From: Clostridiales bacterium | GTDB lineage: Bacteria; Bacillota; Clostridia; Saccharofermentanales; Saccharofermentanaceae | Reading direction: 5' to 3' | NCBI GenBank assembly: GCA_017478485.1 | Contig: JAFVDI010000010.1 | Span: 1 to 64,000 of the forward strand | DNA: 64,000 nt | Part shown: in pieces, positions 42,698-51,912 of the stretch | How positions within the stretch are numbered: position 1 is the first letter of the stretch | How the letters are laid out: every line of letters starts with the position of its first letter | Position numbers and translations under genes: made by a program | Notes under the pieces: generated by a model | Seen by the model: only the letters and a program-made list of their open reading frames with translations | The model's database searches: none | What the model was told of the DNA's origin: nothing

Positions 42698-44203
42698 TTA
42701 CGCGGGGATGTTCTCCTTGCTGAAATACTTATTGAGAAGGTCGTTAACCTTTTCTTTTCCGGCCTTCTTGACGACCAGATCAAGGAACTGCTTTGTGGTT
42801 GCTTCCTTGTTCTGATTGGACGAATACCATTCCTGAACGAGTGATCTGAAGCTGTCTTCGCCCATTGCCTTCCGAAGCTCGTAAAGGAAGCTTGCGCCAC
42901 CCGAATAGACTGTGAAGGTGTAGCGGTATTCACCGGGCATATCGTTAGTTCCGGCCTTTGCATACTCGCTGTAGGAAAGGTCGACCTTAAGGCTTCCTGC
43001 CTGTTTCCAGGAGTTTTGCCACGAGATTCCCTCGGCCTCGATATCGTGGCTCATATCGCCGGCTTTCTCGTAGTAGATCATGCTCGCCAGCGTTGCGAAT
43101 GCCTCGTCGAGCCATGCCTCGTTGTACTGGTCATTTCCTACGCAGGAGTAGAACCACTCGTGACCGATCTCGTGAACGAGGCTCTCGATCATGTGATGCT
43201 CTCTCTGCTCCTCACTCATGTCTGCGGAAAGCTTTGCATATTCATCGTTGATCCTTACGAAAGCGGGTGACTCCATACCGCCGTATGCATAGCTGCACAT
43301 TACGACATCGAGATCTTCATATGCGTACTTTCCGAAATAGTCGTTATATATCTTGATCGAATTGACGGATGCGGGGAGCATGGTCTCCTTGGCGGCCTTT
43401 TTCACGGCTTCGTTGTTCTCGTAGTACCAGACTTTTACCGATACGCCGTCGACGTTCTCTTCAAAATATCCAAGGTTCTTGCCGGTCAGGACAGAGAAGT
43501 CCCTTACGTTTGCAGCTTTGAAATCATAAGAGCCGTCGTCGTTACGCTTATCGCTTCCGGTCGCGCAGGCCTCATAGCCTTCAGGCACTTCCATGTGTAC
43601 GTCGTAATCGGCGCATTTCGTATAGAAGCACTCGCCGTAGGGGAAGTAGCTGTCCTTGGCCCAGCCGCCGTTCTCATAGACGGGGAGGGTGGGAAGGAAA
43701 GGTCCCAGGGCTATCACTATGTCTTCCGGCTTATCACTGCCCTCATCGACGAACGAGTAGGACTGCCTGCAGGAACCCTGAGGGACCTTCAGGCTGAATT
43801 TGACGGTGATCTTGCCGGTCTTGCCCGGTTTTACTGCGTTTGCGAGAGTTGCAGTGACGACTGACGGGTCCTGTTCCTCGTGGAACACTACGTCTTTGCC
43901 GTCCTGGGTGATGCCGGTGATCGCCGTGTGGTATGTCCCGTCGGCATTTGCCTTTTCCTCCGCAAGGTTTGAAGGGTTGTAATCGCGGAGAACAACGTTG
44001 TCCCAGGTATCCTTGCTGTAGTTCTTGAAAGTTATCTCTTCTTCGCCTTCGACGGTGAGGAGGTCGCCGGCCTTTTCGACCGTGCCGACTTTGATGTTTG
44101 CCTTGTACTGAGTTCTGTCCGTCTTGCTGTTATTAGCGCCCTGCGAGCAACCGGTCAGGATAAGCGCCAATGCCAATACTGCAGAAGCGATCTGTTTTTT
44201 CAT
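42698..44203 (-). CDS. M1-family metallopeptidase lipoprotein
   Basis: The protein has 501 residues. Lipobox ILTGCS lies at ~16-21. A beta-rich N-terminal domain is followed by a catalytic domain with VHEIGHEWFYSCVGNDQ near residue 343, giving the HExxH zinc site. EAWLDEAFATLAS ~20 residues later supplies the third Glu ligand. A YGGMESPAF segment matches the GAMEN-like motif of M1 aminopeptidases, as an exopeptidase marker. It would trim peptides outside the cell. The start ATG has GGGGGATC upstream. Confidence 0.9.
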   Translation of the reverse strand: MKKQIASAVLALALILTGCSQGANNSKTDRTQYKANIKVGTVEKAGDLLTVEGEEEITFKNYSKDTWDNVVLRDYNPSNLAEEKANADGTYHTAITGITQDGKDVVFHEEQDPSVVTATLANAVKPGKTGKITVKFSLKVPQGSCRQSYSFVDEGSDKPEDIVIALGPFLPTLPVYENGGWAKDSYFPYGECFYTKCADYDVHMEVPEGYEACATGSDKRNDDGSYDFKAANVRDFSVLTGKNLGYFEENVDGVSVKVWYYENNEAVKKAAKETMLPASVNSIKIYNDYFGKYAYEDLDVVMCSYAYGGMESPAFVRINDEYAKLSADMSEEQREHHMIESLVHEIGHEWFYSCVGNDQYNEAWLDEAFATLASMIYYEKAGDMSHDIEAEGISWQNSWKQAGSLKVDLSYSEYAKAGTNDMPGEYRYTFTVYSGGASFLYELRKAMGEDSFRSLVQEWYSSNQNKEATTKQFLDLVVKKAGKEKVNDLLNKYFSKENIPA

Positions 44204-44315
44204 TGATAGATCCCCCAAAAATAGTTATAACGAAGATATCATATATTTTTTAGGGATGCCTGTGTAAAAACTATTACGGCAAATTTGTAAGTTTTTAACG
44301 GGCAGGAAGCGTCAA

Positions 44316-44417
44316 ATGGTCATTTCCGTTGCCGGCGAGGTCGTCGTATTTGTTATAGTTCTCGTGAAAGCGGGAGCGGCCGCTTCCAAAAAGAAAAAGC
44401 AGAACAGCTCGAAGTGA
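44316..44417 (+). CDS. 33-residue small membrane peptide (candidate)
   Basis: The ATG at 44316 has AGGAAG six bases before it. The peptide begins MVISVAGEVVVFVIVLVKAG and ends in a basic tail SKKKKQNSSK, a single membrane helix with positive-inside tail. It lies in an otherwise gene-free stretch of ~590 bases before the second sigma gene. Without homology evidence this remains a candidate. Confidence 0.35.
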   Translation: MVISVAGEVVVFVIVLVKAGAAASKKKKQNSSK

Positions 44418-44451
44418 GCGGACGCGGTGCAGATTTTTGGGAATCGAGGGG

Positions 44452-44565
44452 ATTCACGAAAACCGGCACGGAAAAGTGATTTTATGTGACGAAAAATGTG
44501 AATCAGAGGCGCAATTCACGAAAACCGGCACGAATCCCGGTGTTTTCGTGACAGAAAACGTGAAT
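44452..44565. repeat. Hairpin array family C, two units (62-bp period)
   Basis: Two units start at 44452 and 44514, each bounded by ATTCAC and GTGAAT. Both contain ATTCACGAAAACCGGCACG. The inverse of this sequence recurs at 47200-47310, so the pair flanks the second sigma/anti-sigma locus. Confidence 0.8.
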
Positions 44566-44792
44566 CGGCGGCGGCGCGGACGCGGTATGTGGAGGCGCGG
44601 ATTCAGCATGCGGCGTGCGGCGGAGTACCTGAAAAGTGTCCTGTTTTGTCTTTTCGAGAACACTTTTCAGGAAATTGCAAAGAGGCGGCTGCAAAAAAAT
44701 AATTTTTTTCGAAAAAAGTGAAACCATCGGCACCAAAATTGCACTATTATAGTCGAACGGCCGTTCAAAAACGAATTATTGAGGTGAGACGA

Positions 44793-45353
44793 TTGAATGA
44801 CGCAAAGGCGCTGGCCTTACTGAAATCAGGTGACCAGGAAGCACTGGAGTGGTTTATCGACAAGTACAGTGCGTACGTTGGTACCGTGGTGAACAGCATT
44901 CTCGCGAGTTCCATGACTCATGAGGATGTGGAGGAAGTGACGGCGGATGTGTTCGTTACTTTGTGGCAGTCCGCGGAAAAACTTGTTCCTTTGAACCTGA
45001 AAGGGTATTTGAGCCGCGTGGCACGCAGCCTTTCCATGCAGAGATTGCGGGAGCGGGTGCAGGTGCTGCCTTTGGACGAGGACATTCTTATCTTAGATGA
45101 AGATTCGGTTTTTGACAGCTTAGAGCGCGAGGATCAGGACAACGAGATCAGGAAGCTGGTCTATACCATGCCTCAGCCCGACAAAGAGATATTCTTGAGA
45201 TTTTATTACTACTGTCAGAGCGTTTCGGTTATCGCTAATCAAATGCAGATGAACCCGTCCACGATCAAGACCAAGCTAAAGCGCGGGCGCGAAAGACTCC
45301 GTTATTACCTTAATGACATGAAAAACGACAGGAGGCGATCAGAATGCAAATAA
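44793..45353 (+). CDS. ECF-type sigma factor (second locus)
   Basis: The protein has 186 residues. The chosen start is TTG at 44793, with AGGTGA five bases before it; no ATG fits. Region 2 lies at ~25-85 (THEDVEEVTADVFVTLWQSA) and region 4 at ~125-180 (MPQPDKEIFLRFYYYCQSVS, VIANQMQMNPSTIKTKLKRG). A TGAAAC box at 44719 with downstream TATTATAG may be an ECF-type promoter, which would mean autoregulation. The next gene overlaps by ten bases and encodes the probable anti-sigma. Confidence 0.88.
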   Translation: MNDAKALALLKSGDQEALEWFIDKYSAYVGTVVNSILASSMTHEDVEEVTADVFVTLWQSAEKLVPLNLKGYLSRVARSLSMQRLRERVQVLPLDEDILILDEDSVFDSLEREDQDNEIRKLVYTMPQPDKEIFLRFYYYCQSVSVIANQMQMNPSTIKTKLKRGRERLRYYLNDMKNDRRRSECK

Positions 45354-46393
45354 ACATACGTGATCTGATGGAAAACATCGAAGATTCTTCCGTTGAATTG
45401 GAAGAAAAAGACGTCGTCTCCTCCGAAAGAATCAAGGAGTTGACTAAAATGAAGATAAACACAAATGAATACGGTTTTACAACAAAGCGCAGTTCGAAAA
45501 AGAAGTTCATTACGGTTCTCGTTGCAGCAGCCGTAGTATCCGCAGTCGGCATCTCAGCTTACGCTGCTTTCAGAGGCGGACTTGAAGGAGTATCTTTCGG
45601 CGATCCGACGGATCCGTCCGGTACAACTACTACTGAACGTATCGAGGTCCCGGTCGGCCCCGACGGCCAGGCAACTGATGGCGGATATGCATATGAACCG
45701 CCCATGAATCATCTAATCTCATTGCAGGGCTATTCGGACACAAACGAATTCAAGGCTTCGAAAGAGTGGCGTGAATTCGAGGACGGCTATGACCAGGACT
45801 GGAAGATCGTAGATGCATACGACAAGGAGTGCAAGAAAACAGGCAAAGACCCGTTTGAGGAGAAATACCCCGGTTACGGCATCTACTCACAGGAGATGGC
45901 AGACAAGGCTGATGAGTTAATAAAGAAGTACAACCTCAAGCTCCGCGGTAAATTCATCGATGGTCACAGCAATCCGGACGATCCGAAAGACACGTCGATC
46001 CGTGAGAAGGATCTGAAAGAAATGTTCGGCGATATCTGGGATGACAAGATCCACGGAGCCGGATACTGCTACGAAAACGGAACTTTCTCACTTGATGCAG
46101 ACTATGAGAAGGTATCCTTCCAGATCAGAAGAGTCATAAAGGGAACTTTTGATACCGTATATCTCAACGTCGGAGATATCAGCCAGTATAAGCAGTGGAC
46201 ATATAAGACCAAGTGCGGAGTTGAGGTCGCAATCGCCCTTCAGGACAGAAGCGGCGTCGTTCTAGCAAATACTCCCAAGGGATTTGTAGCCATCAACCTT
46301 TGCACGAACGAGGATGAGAATGGCAAACCTATAACTTATACACAGGCGCAGATCGAGGAATTTGTTGACCACATCAATTTCGACAAGCTGTGA
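45344..46393 (+). CDS. Putative membrane anti-sigma factor (second locus)
   Basis: The protein has 349 residues, with AGGAGG upstream, inside the sigma gene end. A cytoplasmic N-terminus of ~50 residues leads to one membrane helix (KKFITVLVAAAVVSAVGISA), then a large extracellular domain with a Pro/Thr spacer and Trp/Tyr-rich helices (SKEWREFEDGYDQDWKIVDA). The end is hydrophobic-patterned. Topology and coupling to a sigma gene match anti-sigma factors, as at 13.5 kb, with no ZAS motif. What it senses is unknown. Confidence 0.7.
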   Translation: MQINIRDLMENIEDSSVELEEKDVVSSERIKELTKMKINTNEYGFTTKRSSKKKFITVLVAAAVVSAVGISAYAAFRGGLEGVSFGDPTDPSGTTTTERIEVPVGPDGQATDGGYAYEPPMNHLISLQGYSDTNEFKASKEWREFEDGYDQDWKIVDAYDKECKKTGKDPFEEKYPGYGIYSQEMADKADELIKKYNLKLRGKFIDGHSNPDDPKDTSIREKDLKEMFGDIWDDKIHGAGYCYENGTFSLDADYEKVSFQIRRVIKGTFDTVYLNVGDISQYKQWTYKTKCGVEVAIALQDRSGVVLANTPKGFVAINLCTNEDENGKPITYTQAQIEEFVDHINFDKL

Positions 46394-46423
46394 TAATTAC
46401 CCGGCACCCCCTATAAAACAAAG

Positions 46424-46454
46424 GACCCGCAGACATTGTGTCTGCGGGTCTTTT
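46424..46454. terminator. Terminator after anti-sigma gene
   Basis: GACCCGCAGACA pairs with TGTCTGCGGGTC around a short loop, followed by TTTT. Convergent with the next gene, so it may act on both. Confidence 0.85.
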
Positions 46455-46481
46455 CGCTTGCTTAAGGAGCGCGTAGGGGCG

Positions 46482-47129
46482 TCAGTTCTCGTACATCGAC
46501 ATAGGCGAGACATATCCCATCTTCTTGCAGAAGTGATCTGCGAAATCGTTATATTCATGATCGCCGAAATAGAAGGTTGCCTGCATATAGGTTACGCTCT
46601 TTCCCTCAACGTACAGACCGTAGAGTGTGGCGCCTGCCAAACCCTTTCCGTAGTTCAGAACATAGGAATAGTTCTTATCCTTGCCCTCTTTTGCTTCGAC
46701 TTTTCTGCTCATCCTCTTGACGTTTTCAGTGTATATCTCGAAGACTTCCTGTGCGTCTTCTTTGCTGTAAAACTTAAAAGTGTAAGCACGTGCCTGATGC
46801 ACCTTCTTTTCGCCCGGTTCGTTGACTGCGATTATCCTGAAGTCTTCCACGTCACAATCAGGAAGCTTCCTGGCGTTAGAAAACATCAGTGACCTGTAGA
46901 ATTTCTTAGCTTCATCGCCGTCTTTTGCGATGTAATAACCGGAGCCTTCGGAATTCATTCTCGCCGTTATCCTGGTGACATCAGTACTCTTTTCAACTTC
47001 TTCAATGCCGTATGATTTCGCAGTATTCACGAAATCCTCCGGAACACTTGCTGCAGCGGAGCAGCCCGCCATTCCGATGGCAAATGCGGCTGTCATCAGG
47101 ATCGAAATGCATTTTCTTAGGATCTTCAT
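46482..47129 (-). CDS. Lipoprotein of unknown function
   Basis: The protein has 215 residues with AAGGAGG upstream. The signal peptide ends in lipobox MAGCSA. The mature part shows two similar alpha/beta units: FYRSLMFSNARKL and TFKFYSKEDAQEVFEIYTEN, ending DHEYNDFADHFCKKMGYVSP. No family is recognised. It may be regulated with the sigma locus, but it is convergent to it. Confidence 0.6.
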   Translation of the reverse strand: MKILRKCISILMTAAFAIGMAGCSAAASVPEDFVNTAKSYGIEEVEKSTDVTRITARMNSEGSGYYIAKDGDEAKKFYRSLMFSNARKLPDCDVEDFRIIAVNEPGEKKVHQARAYTFKFYSKEDAQEVFEIYTENVKRMSRKVEAKEGKDKNYSYVLNYGKGLAGATLYGLYVEGKSVTYMQATFYFGDHEYNDFADHFCKKMGYVSPMSMYEN

Positions 47130-47199
47130 ATCAGGCCTCCTTATGGATGTTACGCTGTATTGTTGAGGTTATGTTAGCATATGCGGGCAGGCGGTGTAC

Positions 47200-47310
47200 G
47201 ATTTCCGGCACGAAAAGAAGTTATATCGTGACGGTTTTCGTGAATTCACCTTCTGATTCACGATTTCCGACATGAAAATGCCCGGATCCGTGACGGTTTT
47301 CGTGAATCAC
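47200..47310. repeat. Hairpin array family C inverse, two units (62-bp period)
   Basis: CGTGACGGTTTTCGTGAAT occurs at 47228 and 47290, each preceded by a partly complementary GATTTCCG-CA. This is the inverse complement of the 44452-44565 units, with the same period. It lies directly upstream of the lipoprotein gene that reads away. Confidence 0.75.
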
Positions 47311-47333
47311 TTTTTCGGGTTCCCAAAAACGTG

Positions 47334-47430
47334 CACTAAATTGGCTGTTTTACTACACGTTTTTGTGCAAATCCGGCTGATTTGCACTTTTTTCTGCACA
47401 AAACAGGTCATTTTACTACACGTTTTTGGT
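47334..47430. repeat. Tandem unit pair, family D (63-bp spacing)
   Basis: TTTTACTACACGTTTTTG occurs at 47349 and 47412. Between them lies GTGCAAATCCGGCTGATTTGCAC, an inverted repeat. It adjoins the family C array and continues towards the GH3 gene. The remaining ~180 bases before 47614 hold no gene that I can support. Confidence 0.6.
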
Positions 47431-47613
47431 AAGCGGGTGCGGGATGGGATGGAGGCGCGACAGAGCGTATGCGGGACAGGGCGGAGGCGACGGCAAAAAA
47501 TGCAAAAAGGCGGCGGGGATCAAGCACGCGTTTTCCTGACAAAGAGATAACGCGCATATAGTAGAATAAGGGCATGTGCGAAAAGCAATGCACGCGCGGG
47601 CAAGGGGGATCTT

Positions 47614-49488
47614 ATGAAAAAACTGACGGCACTCACGCTGGCGATCGCGGTCATGTTTCCTATGGCGGCATGCACGAAGAAGATCGAGGCGGGCGATGCG
47701 AACCGGTATAAGACTTACGCGACGATGACGCCGGAGCAGATCGTATCTCAACTGACGATCGAGCAGAAGGCGGCGCAGATGGTGCAGCCGGCGGTCTACA
47801 GGGTCACCAATGACGACATGCGCGCGAACGGGTACGGGAGCGTGCTTTCAACAGCGGGGCACACCGATGCTCAGCAGTGGAGAAAGATCGTCGACGACCT
47901 GCAGCAGGCCGCGATAGAATCTCCTTCGGGCATTCCTTTCATCTACGGGCAGGACGATGTGCACGGCGTAAACTATTGCGTCAATGCGGTGTATTTCCCT
48001 CACAACATAGGGATCGGCGCGGCAAACGATGAGGAGCTGACTTACAAGATGGGGCAGATCACCGCGGATGAGGCGAAGATATGCCACATGATGTGGAACT
48101 TTTCGCCGGTCGTGGCGCAGTCGGTTGACCCCAGATGGGGAAGGACCTATGAGTCTTACGGGTCTGACTTAGAGATCATAAAGAAGCTTTCTGCCGCATA
48201 CACAAAAGGCCTGATCGACAAGGGGCTCGTCGCGTGCGCGAAACACTTTTTCGCTGACGGAAATGTTGTGTACGGAACGGGCGAGCAGGGCGCCACGCCG
48301 ATGCTGATCGACAGGGGCGACGCGAAGCTTACGCAAGAGCAGATCAACGAACTCCTCAAGGTGTATCAGGCGCAGATCGATGCGGGCGTGCAGACGATCA
48401 TGATCAGCCACTCGTCGCTCAACGGCGTGAAGATGCACGAGAACAAGGAATACATCATGAAGCTCAAGAACGAGATGGGTTTCAAGGGCTTCATCGTAAG
48501 CGACTGGGGCTCCGTCGAAAACATCACGGGCAGCTCTTACAAAGAGAAGATCATCAAGAGCGTCAATGCGGGCATCGACATGCTGATGGAGGCTGAACGT
48601 TATGAAGAGGCGAGAATGATAATCATTGACGCGGTGAAGAACAAAGAGATCTCCGAAGAACGCGTAAATGACGCCGTTTCCAGGATCATTAAAGTAAAAA
48701 AGGATGCAGGGCTTTTCGAAGATCCGATGCTTACTAACTTGAAGACTGATCAGGCTGAAACGGGCTCTCTTGAATATAGAAAAGTTGCAGAGCAGCTGGT
48801 CGAAAAGAGCCTCGTCCTCCTCAAGAACGACAAGAAAACTTTGCCTTTCAAACAGGGCACAAAGGTATATATAACGGGCCCTGCGGCTGACGACGGTTCT
48901 GTTCAGTGCGGCGGATGGACGCTCGACTGGAACAGCGCCACAACGCCTGAGATCAAGGGCGTAACGACGATAAAAGAGGCTTTCGAAAGGTATGCGAAAG
49001 ACTACGGGATCGAAGTAATCACGGATCCCAAGGAGGCTTCAAAAGCAGATGTCGTGCTGCTTTGCGTTGGCGAGCAGGCGTACGCCGAATGGAACGGAGA
49101 TACTGAGGATCTAAGCCTTACAGGCAAACTCGGACTTGCCGAAAACAAGCAGGCAATGAGTGAAGCTGAGAAACTCGGAAAGCCCGTCGTCACCTGCATC
49201 GTGGCGGGCAGGCACGCCATCATCGACGAGGCTGACTATAAGAAATGGGACAGCGTTGTAATGTGCTATCTGCCGGGCTCGGAGGGCAAGGGGATCTCCG
49301 ACGTTCTTTGCGGATGCGCTGATTTTTCGGGCAAGCTCCCATCGCCATGGTACGGCGCGTTAGACCAGATCGGCACTGACAAGTGCTTTTTGAAGAAGGG
49401 CTACGGACTTTCTTACGGCGACGGTTTTACCGCGCGAAAAGAGCCTGAGATGGTTTTGGATACGGCTTCTTTTTCCCGTTACGGTTGA
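47614..49488 (+). CDS. GH3-family beta-glycosidase lipoprotein
   Basis: The protein has 624 residues, with GGGGGATC before the ATG. Lipobox MAACT is at ~16-20. The GH3 N-terminal barrel shows IPFIYGQDDVHGVNYC, WNFSPVVAQSVDPRWGRTYE and the nucleophile Asp in KGFIVSDWGSVENI near residue 296. The C-terminal domain (SLVLLKNDKKTLPFKQGTKV, GEQAYAEWNGD) closes the active site. It would release glucose or xylose from beta-linked oligosaccharides at the cell surface. No transporter lies alongside. Confidence 0.95.
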   Translation: MKKLTALTLAIAVMFPMAACTKKIEAGDANRYKTYATMTPEQIVSQLTIEQKAAQMVQPAVYRVTNDDMRANGYGSVLSTAGHTDAQQWRKIVDDLQQAAIESPSGIPFIYGQDDVHGVNYCVNAVYFPHNIGIGAANDEELTYKMGQITADEAKICHMMWNFSPVVAQSVDPRWGRTYESYGSDLEIIKKLSAAYTKGLIDKGLVACAKHFFADGNVVYGTGEQGATPMLIDRGDAKLTQEQINELLKVYQAQIDAGVQTIMISHSSLNGVKMHENKEYIMKLKNEMGFKGFIVSDWGSVENITGSSYKEKIIKSVNAGIDMLMEAERYEEARMIIIDAVKNKEISEERVNDAVSRIIKVKKDAGLFEDPMLTNLKTDQAETGSLEYRKVAEQLVEKSLVLLKNDKKTLPFKQGTKVYITGPAADDGSVQCGGWTLDWNSATTPEIKGVTTIKEAFERYAKDYGIEVITDPKEASKADVVLLCVGEQAYAEWNGDTEDLSLTGKLGLAENKQAMSEAEKLGKPVVTCIVAGRHAIIDEADYKKWDSVVMCYLPGSEGKGISDVLCGCADFSGKLPSPWYGALDQIGTDKCFLKKGYGLSYGDGFTARKEPEMVLDTASFSRYG

Positions 49489-49570
49489 AATCATCCGTGG
49501 AATTGTTATACTTGCGAAAAGTGAAGTTAAGGGATTGCTTTGAAAAAAGAAATTGTTGGGGGAATAAAAG

Positions 49571-49954
49571 ATGGGAAAACTTACTAAAGGAATGGTAAAG
49601 GCAGCTGCGTTGGCAGCCTGCATGTCAACGGTATTCGCTCTTGCTGCATGCGGCGGAACGGGTTCTGTGGGAGTTGCTCCCAAATCACAGGATGATATCG
49701 CGGGAACCTGGGAAAAGGTCATGCCCGACGGTGTTGAAACGATCGTCATCTACAATGACGGAAGATATGTTTCCGAGATAAAGCTCAACGGCGGAACTGC
49801 CACGCAGAACAACCGCACATATATTTTGAAGGACGGCAAGCTGACGGTTAACTATCCTGAACTGGGAACGAGTTCCTCTTACAAGGTCATTCTCAAGGAC
49901 GGCAAGCTGACAATGGACAACGGCGATACAACGTCTGTTTACACGAAAAAGTAA
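49571..49954 (+). CDS. Small lipoprotein with lipocalin-like beta domain
   Basis: The protein has 127 residues with GGGGGA upstream. Lipobox ALAACG lies at ~22-27. The mature part has the pattern AGTWEKVMPDGVETIVIYND, RTYILKDGKLTVNY and KDGKLTMDNGDTT, a repeat of antiparallel strands as seen in lipocalin-like DUF5640-type domains. It may bind small ligands. It is in the same direction as the GH3 gene, 82 bases later. Confidence 0.7.
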   Translation: MGKLTKGMVKAAALAACMSTVFALAACGGTGSVGVAPKSQDDIAGTWEKVMPDGVETIVIYNDGRYVSEIKLNGGTATQNNRTYILKDGKLTVNYPELGTSSSYKVILKDGKLTMDNGDTTSVYTKK

Positions 49955-49964
49955 TTCCCCGGGA

Positions 49965-51620
49965 TTAAGCTTTAACGATCTCCTGAGCCCTGGCGAGCGC
50001 ATCATCGATGTGCGCGCAGAAGTTTTCTGCGCCTGCTTTGTCATAGAAGCCGGCTTTCCGGATGACCTTCATGGGCTGCTCGTTGACGTGTGACATGATG
50101 AGCTTTACGCCCCTGTTGCTGCAGTCATCGAAAAGTATCTCAAGATTTCTCATGGCCGTTGCATCGATCGCGCTTACGCTCCTCATGCGCAGAACCAGTA
50201 CCTTGGTGTCTTCCCTGGGTGAGATCTGAAGGATCTTGCCAGCAGTTGCGAAGAACATAGGTCCGTTGATCTCATAGACGAGAGTATGCTCGGGAAGGAC
50301 GCGCAGGTCGATCGAATCGGGGTCGTTTTCGGGATCGAAATCCTTCCAGCCCGCAACCTGAGTAACGTCGCTCATTCTCTTCATGAAAAGGACTGCTGCG
50401 AGGAGCACGCCGACTTCGATGGCTACGACGAGGTCGAAGATCACGGTGAGCGCGAATGTCAGAAGGAGAACGATTATGTCGCTCTTCGGCGCGCTCTTGA
50501 CCTGCTTTACGAATCTTCTCCATCCGCTCATGTTGTATGCGACCTGGAAAAGGATCGCAGCGATGCAGGGCATCGGGATGAGTTTTGCGTAAGGCATGAG
50601 GAAAACGACTACGAGAAGGAGCGTTACGGAGTGGACCATGCCTGCGATGGGGGTGCGCCCGCCGTTCTTGATGTTTGCGGCTGTTCTTGCGATCGCGCCT
50701 GTGGCAGGGATGCCGCCGAAGCAGGCTGAAGCGATGTTGCCCACGCCCTGGGCGACGAGCTCTGCGTTGGGCCTGTGCTTTGAGCCGATCATGCTGTCTG
50801 CTACGACCGCTGAAAGAAGCGATTCAACGCCTGCGAGGAACGCGATCGTGATGGCATTGGAGATCTGCGAGCTGATCATCTCAAAGCTGAACATCGATGC
50901 CGTCAGCGAAAATGGAGGAAGGCCTGCCTGGATGTTCTCGAACTGTTTGCCGATTGTGCTGACGTCGAGGTGGAAGATCTGAACGACAGCCGCGGTAACG
51001 ATGACCGCGATGAACGAGCCGGGGATCTTCTTGAGGAACATCTGGCTCAAGATGAGTATTACGAGCGCGAGAGCACCGATGCCGATTGCCTGCCAGTTGA
51101 TCGTGACTGCGTTTTCGATGAGGGCCTTGATCTTCTCGGCCGTCTCGACCGGCTTTTCGCCGTGCTGGTAAGAGATGCCCGTAAAGTCTTTGATCTGGCC
51201 GATCAGGAGGGTTACGGCGATGCCTGCGGTGAAGCCCGTGGTGATCGGGTCGGGGATGTATTTGAGGAGGCTTCCGAACCTGCAAAGGCCCATTACGATA
51301 AGTATTATGCCCGCCATTATGGTCGCAACGATGAGGCCCTGCGTGCCGTCCTTGAGGACGATTCCCGCGACGATGGTCGCAAATGCGGCCGTGGGGCCAG
51401 CGATCTGGACGCGGCTTCCGCCTAAGAAAGATACGATGAATCCGGCTACGATCGCCGTGTATATACCCGCTTCAGGGCCTACGCCCGATGCGATCGCGAG
51501 CGCTATGGACAGCGGCAGGGCGATTATCGCGACGATAATGCCGGCAACGATATCCTTGACGAGCTGCGAAGCCGAATAGTTCTTCAAAACAGAAAATAAC
51601 TTAGGTTGAAATTCTTTCAT
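49965..51620 (-). CDS. SulP-family anion transporter with STAS domain
   Basis: The protein has 551 residues. Ten to twelve membrane segments fill residues ~20-420, with AAIVAGFIVSFLGGSRVQIA and GPTAAFATIVAGIV near the substrate site. The C-terminal ~120 residues form a STAS domain (VLVLRMRSVSAIDATAMRNL). SulP proteins import sulfate, bicarbonate or dicarboxylates. The start has AGAGGGA upstream. Transcribed alone; substrate unknown. Confidence 0.93.
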   Translation of the reverse strand: MKEFQPKLFSVLKNYSASQLVKDIVAGIIVAIIALPLSIALAIASGVGPEAGIYTAIVAGFIVSFLGGSRVQIAGPTAAFATIVAGIVLKDGTQGLIVATIMAGIILIVMGLCRFGSLLKYIPDPITTGFTAGIAVTLLIGQIKDFTGISYQHGEKPVETAEKIKALIENAVTINWQAIGIGALALVILILSQMFLKKIPGSFIAVIVTAAVVQIFHLDVSTIGKQFENIQAGLPPFSLTASMFSFEMISSQISNAITIAFLAGVESLLSAVVADSMIGSKHRPNAELVAQGVGNIASACFGGIPATGAIARTAANIKNGGRTPIAGMVHSVTLLLVVVFLMPYAKLIPMPCIAAILFQVAYNMSGWRRFVKQVKSAPKSDIIVLLLTFALTVIFDLVVAIEVGVLLAAVLFMKRMSDVTQVAGWKDFDPENDPDSIDLRVLPEHTLVYEINGPMFFATAGKILQISPREDTKVLVLRMRSVSAIDATAMRNLEILFDDCSNRGVKLIMSHVNEQPMKVIRKAGFYDKAGAENFCAHIDDALARAQEIVKA

Positions 51621-51912
51621 GTGAGTCCCTCTGAGTCCCTCTAAATAACACCGCTTTGTTCAAACCGCCAAATTATAAGAATACGCGTACTTTGTAGCAA
51701 TTAATAAAATGCACGAATGTAAGGGTGTTTTGGGCATCCTGAGTAAACGGTTTGATGGGGCGTGGAGCCTGGCCGGACACGCTTTATTGTCATGGAAATG
51801 CGTGAGTTTTGCCTCATTTTATATATATCATTAAAAGGATTTTGACTTGCCTATTTTCCGGTGCGCTGATATATTCAATTGAGTAAAAAAGTGTTTTTCG
51901 GAGGTCCGGATT
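51621..51912. other. Divergent intergenic region
   Basis: I see no gene here. It holds the SulP leader on one strand and, on the other, the promoter zone and GGAGG site for the NlpC/P60 gene. An A/T-rich stretch, TTTTATATATATC, precedes the latter. Confidence 0.4.

Noticed and set aside
50286..50729. Plus-strand frame inside the SulP gene
   Set aside because: Antisense shadow rich in charged residues; the SulP membrane segments are convincing.
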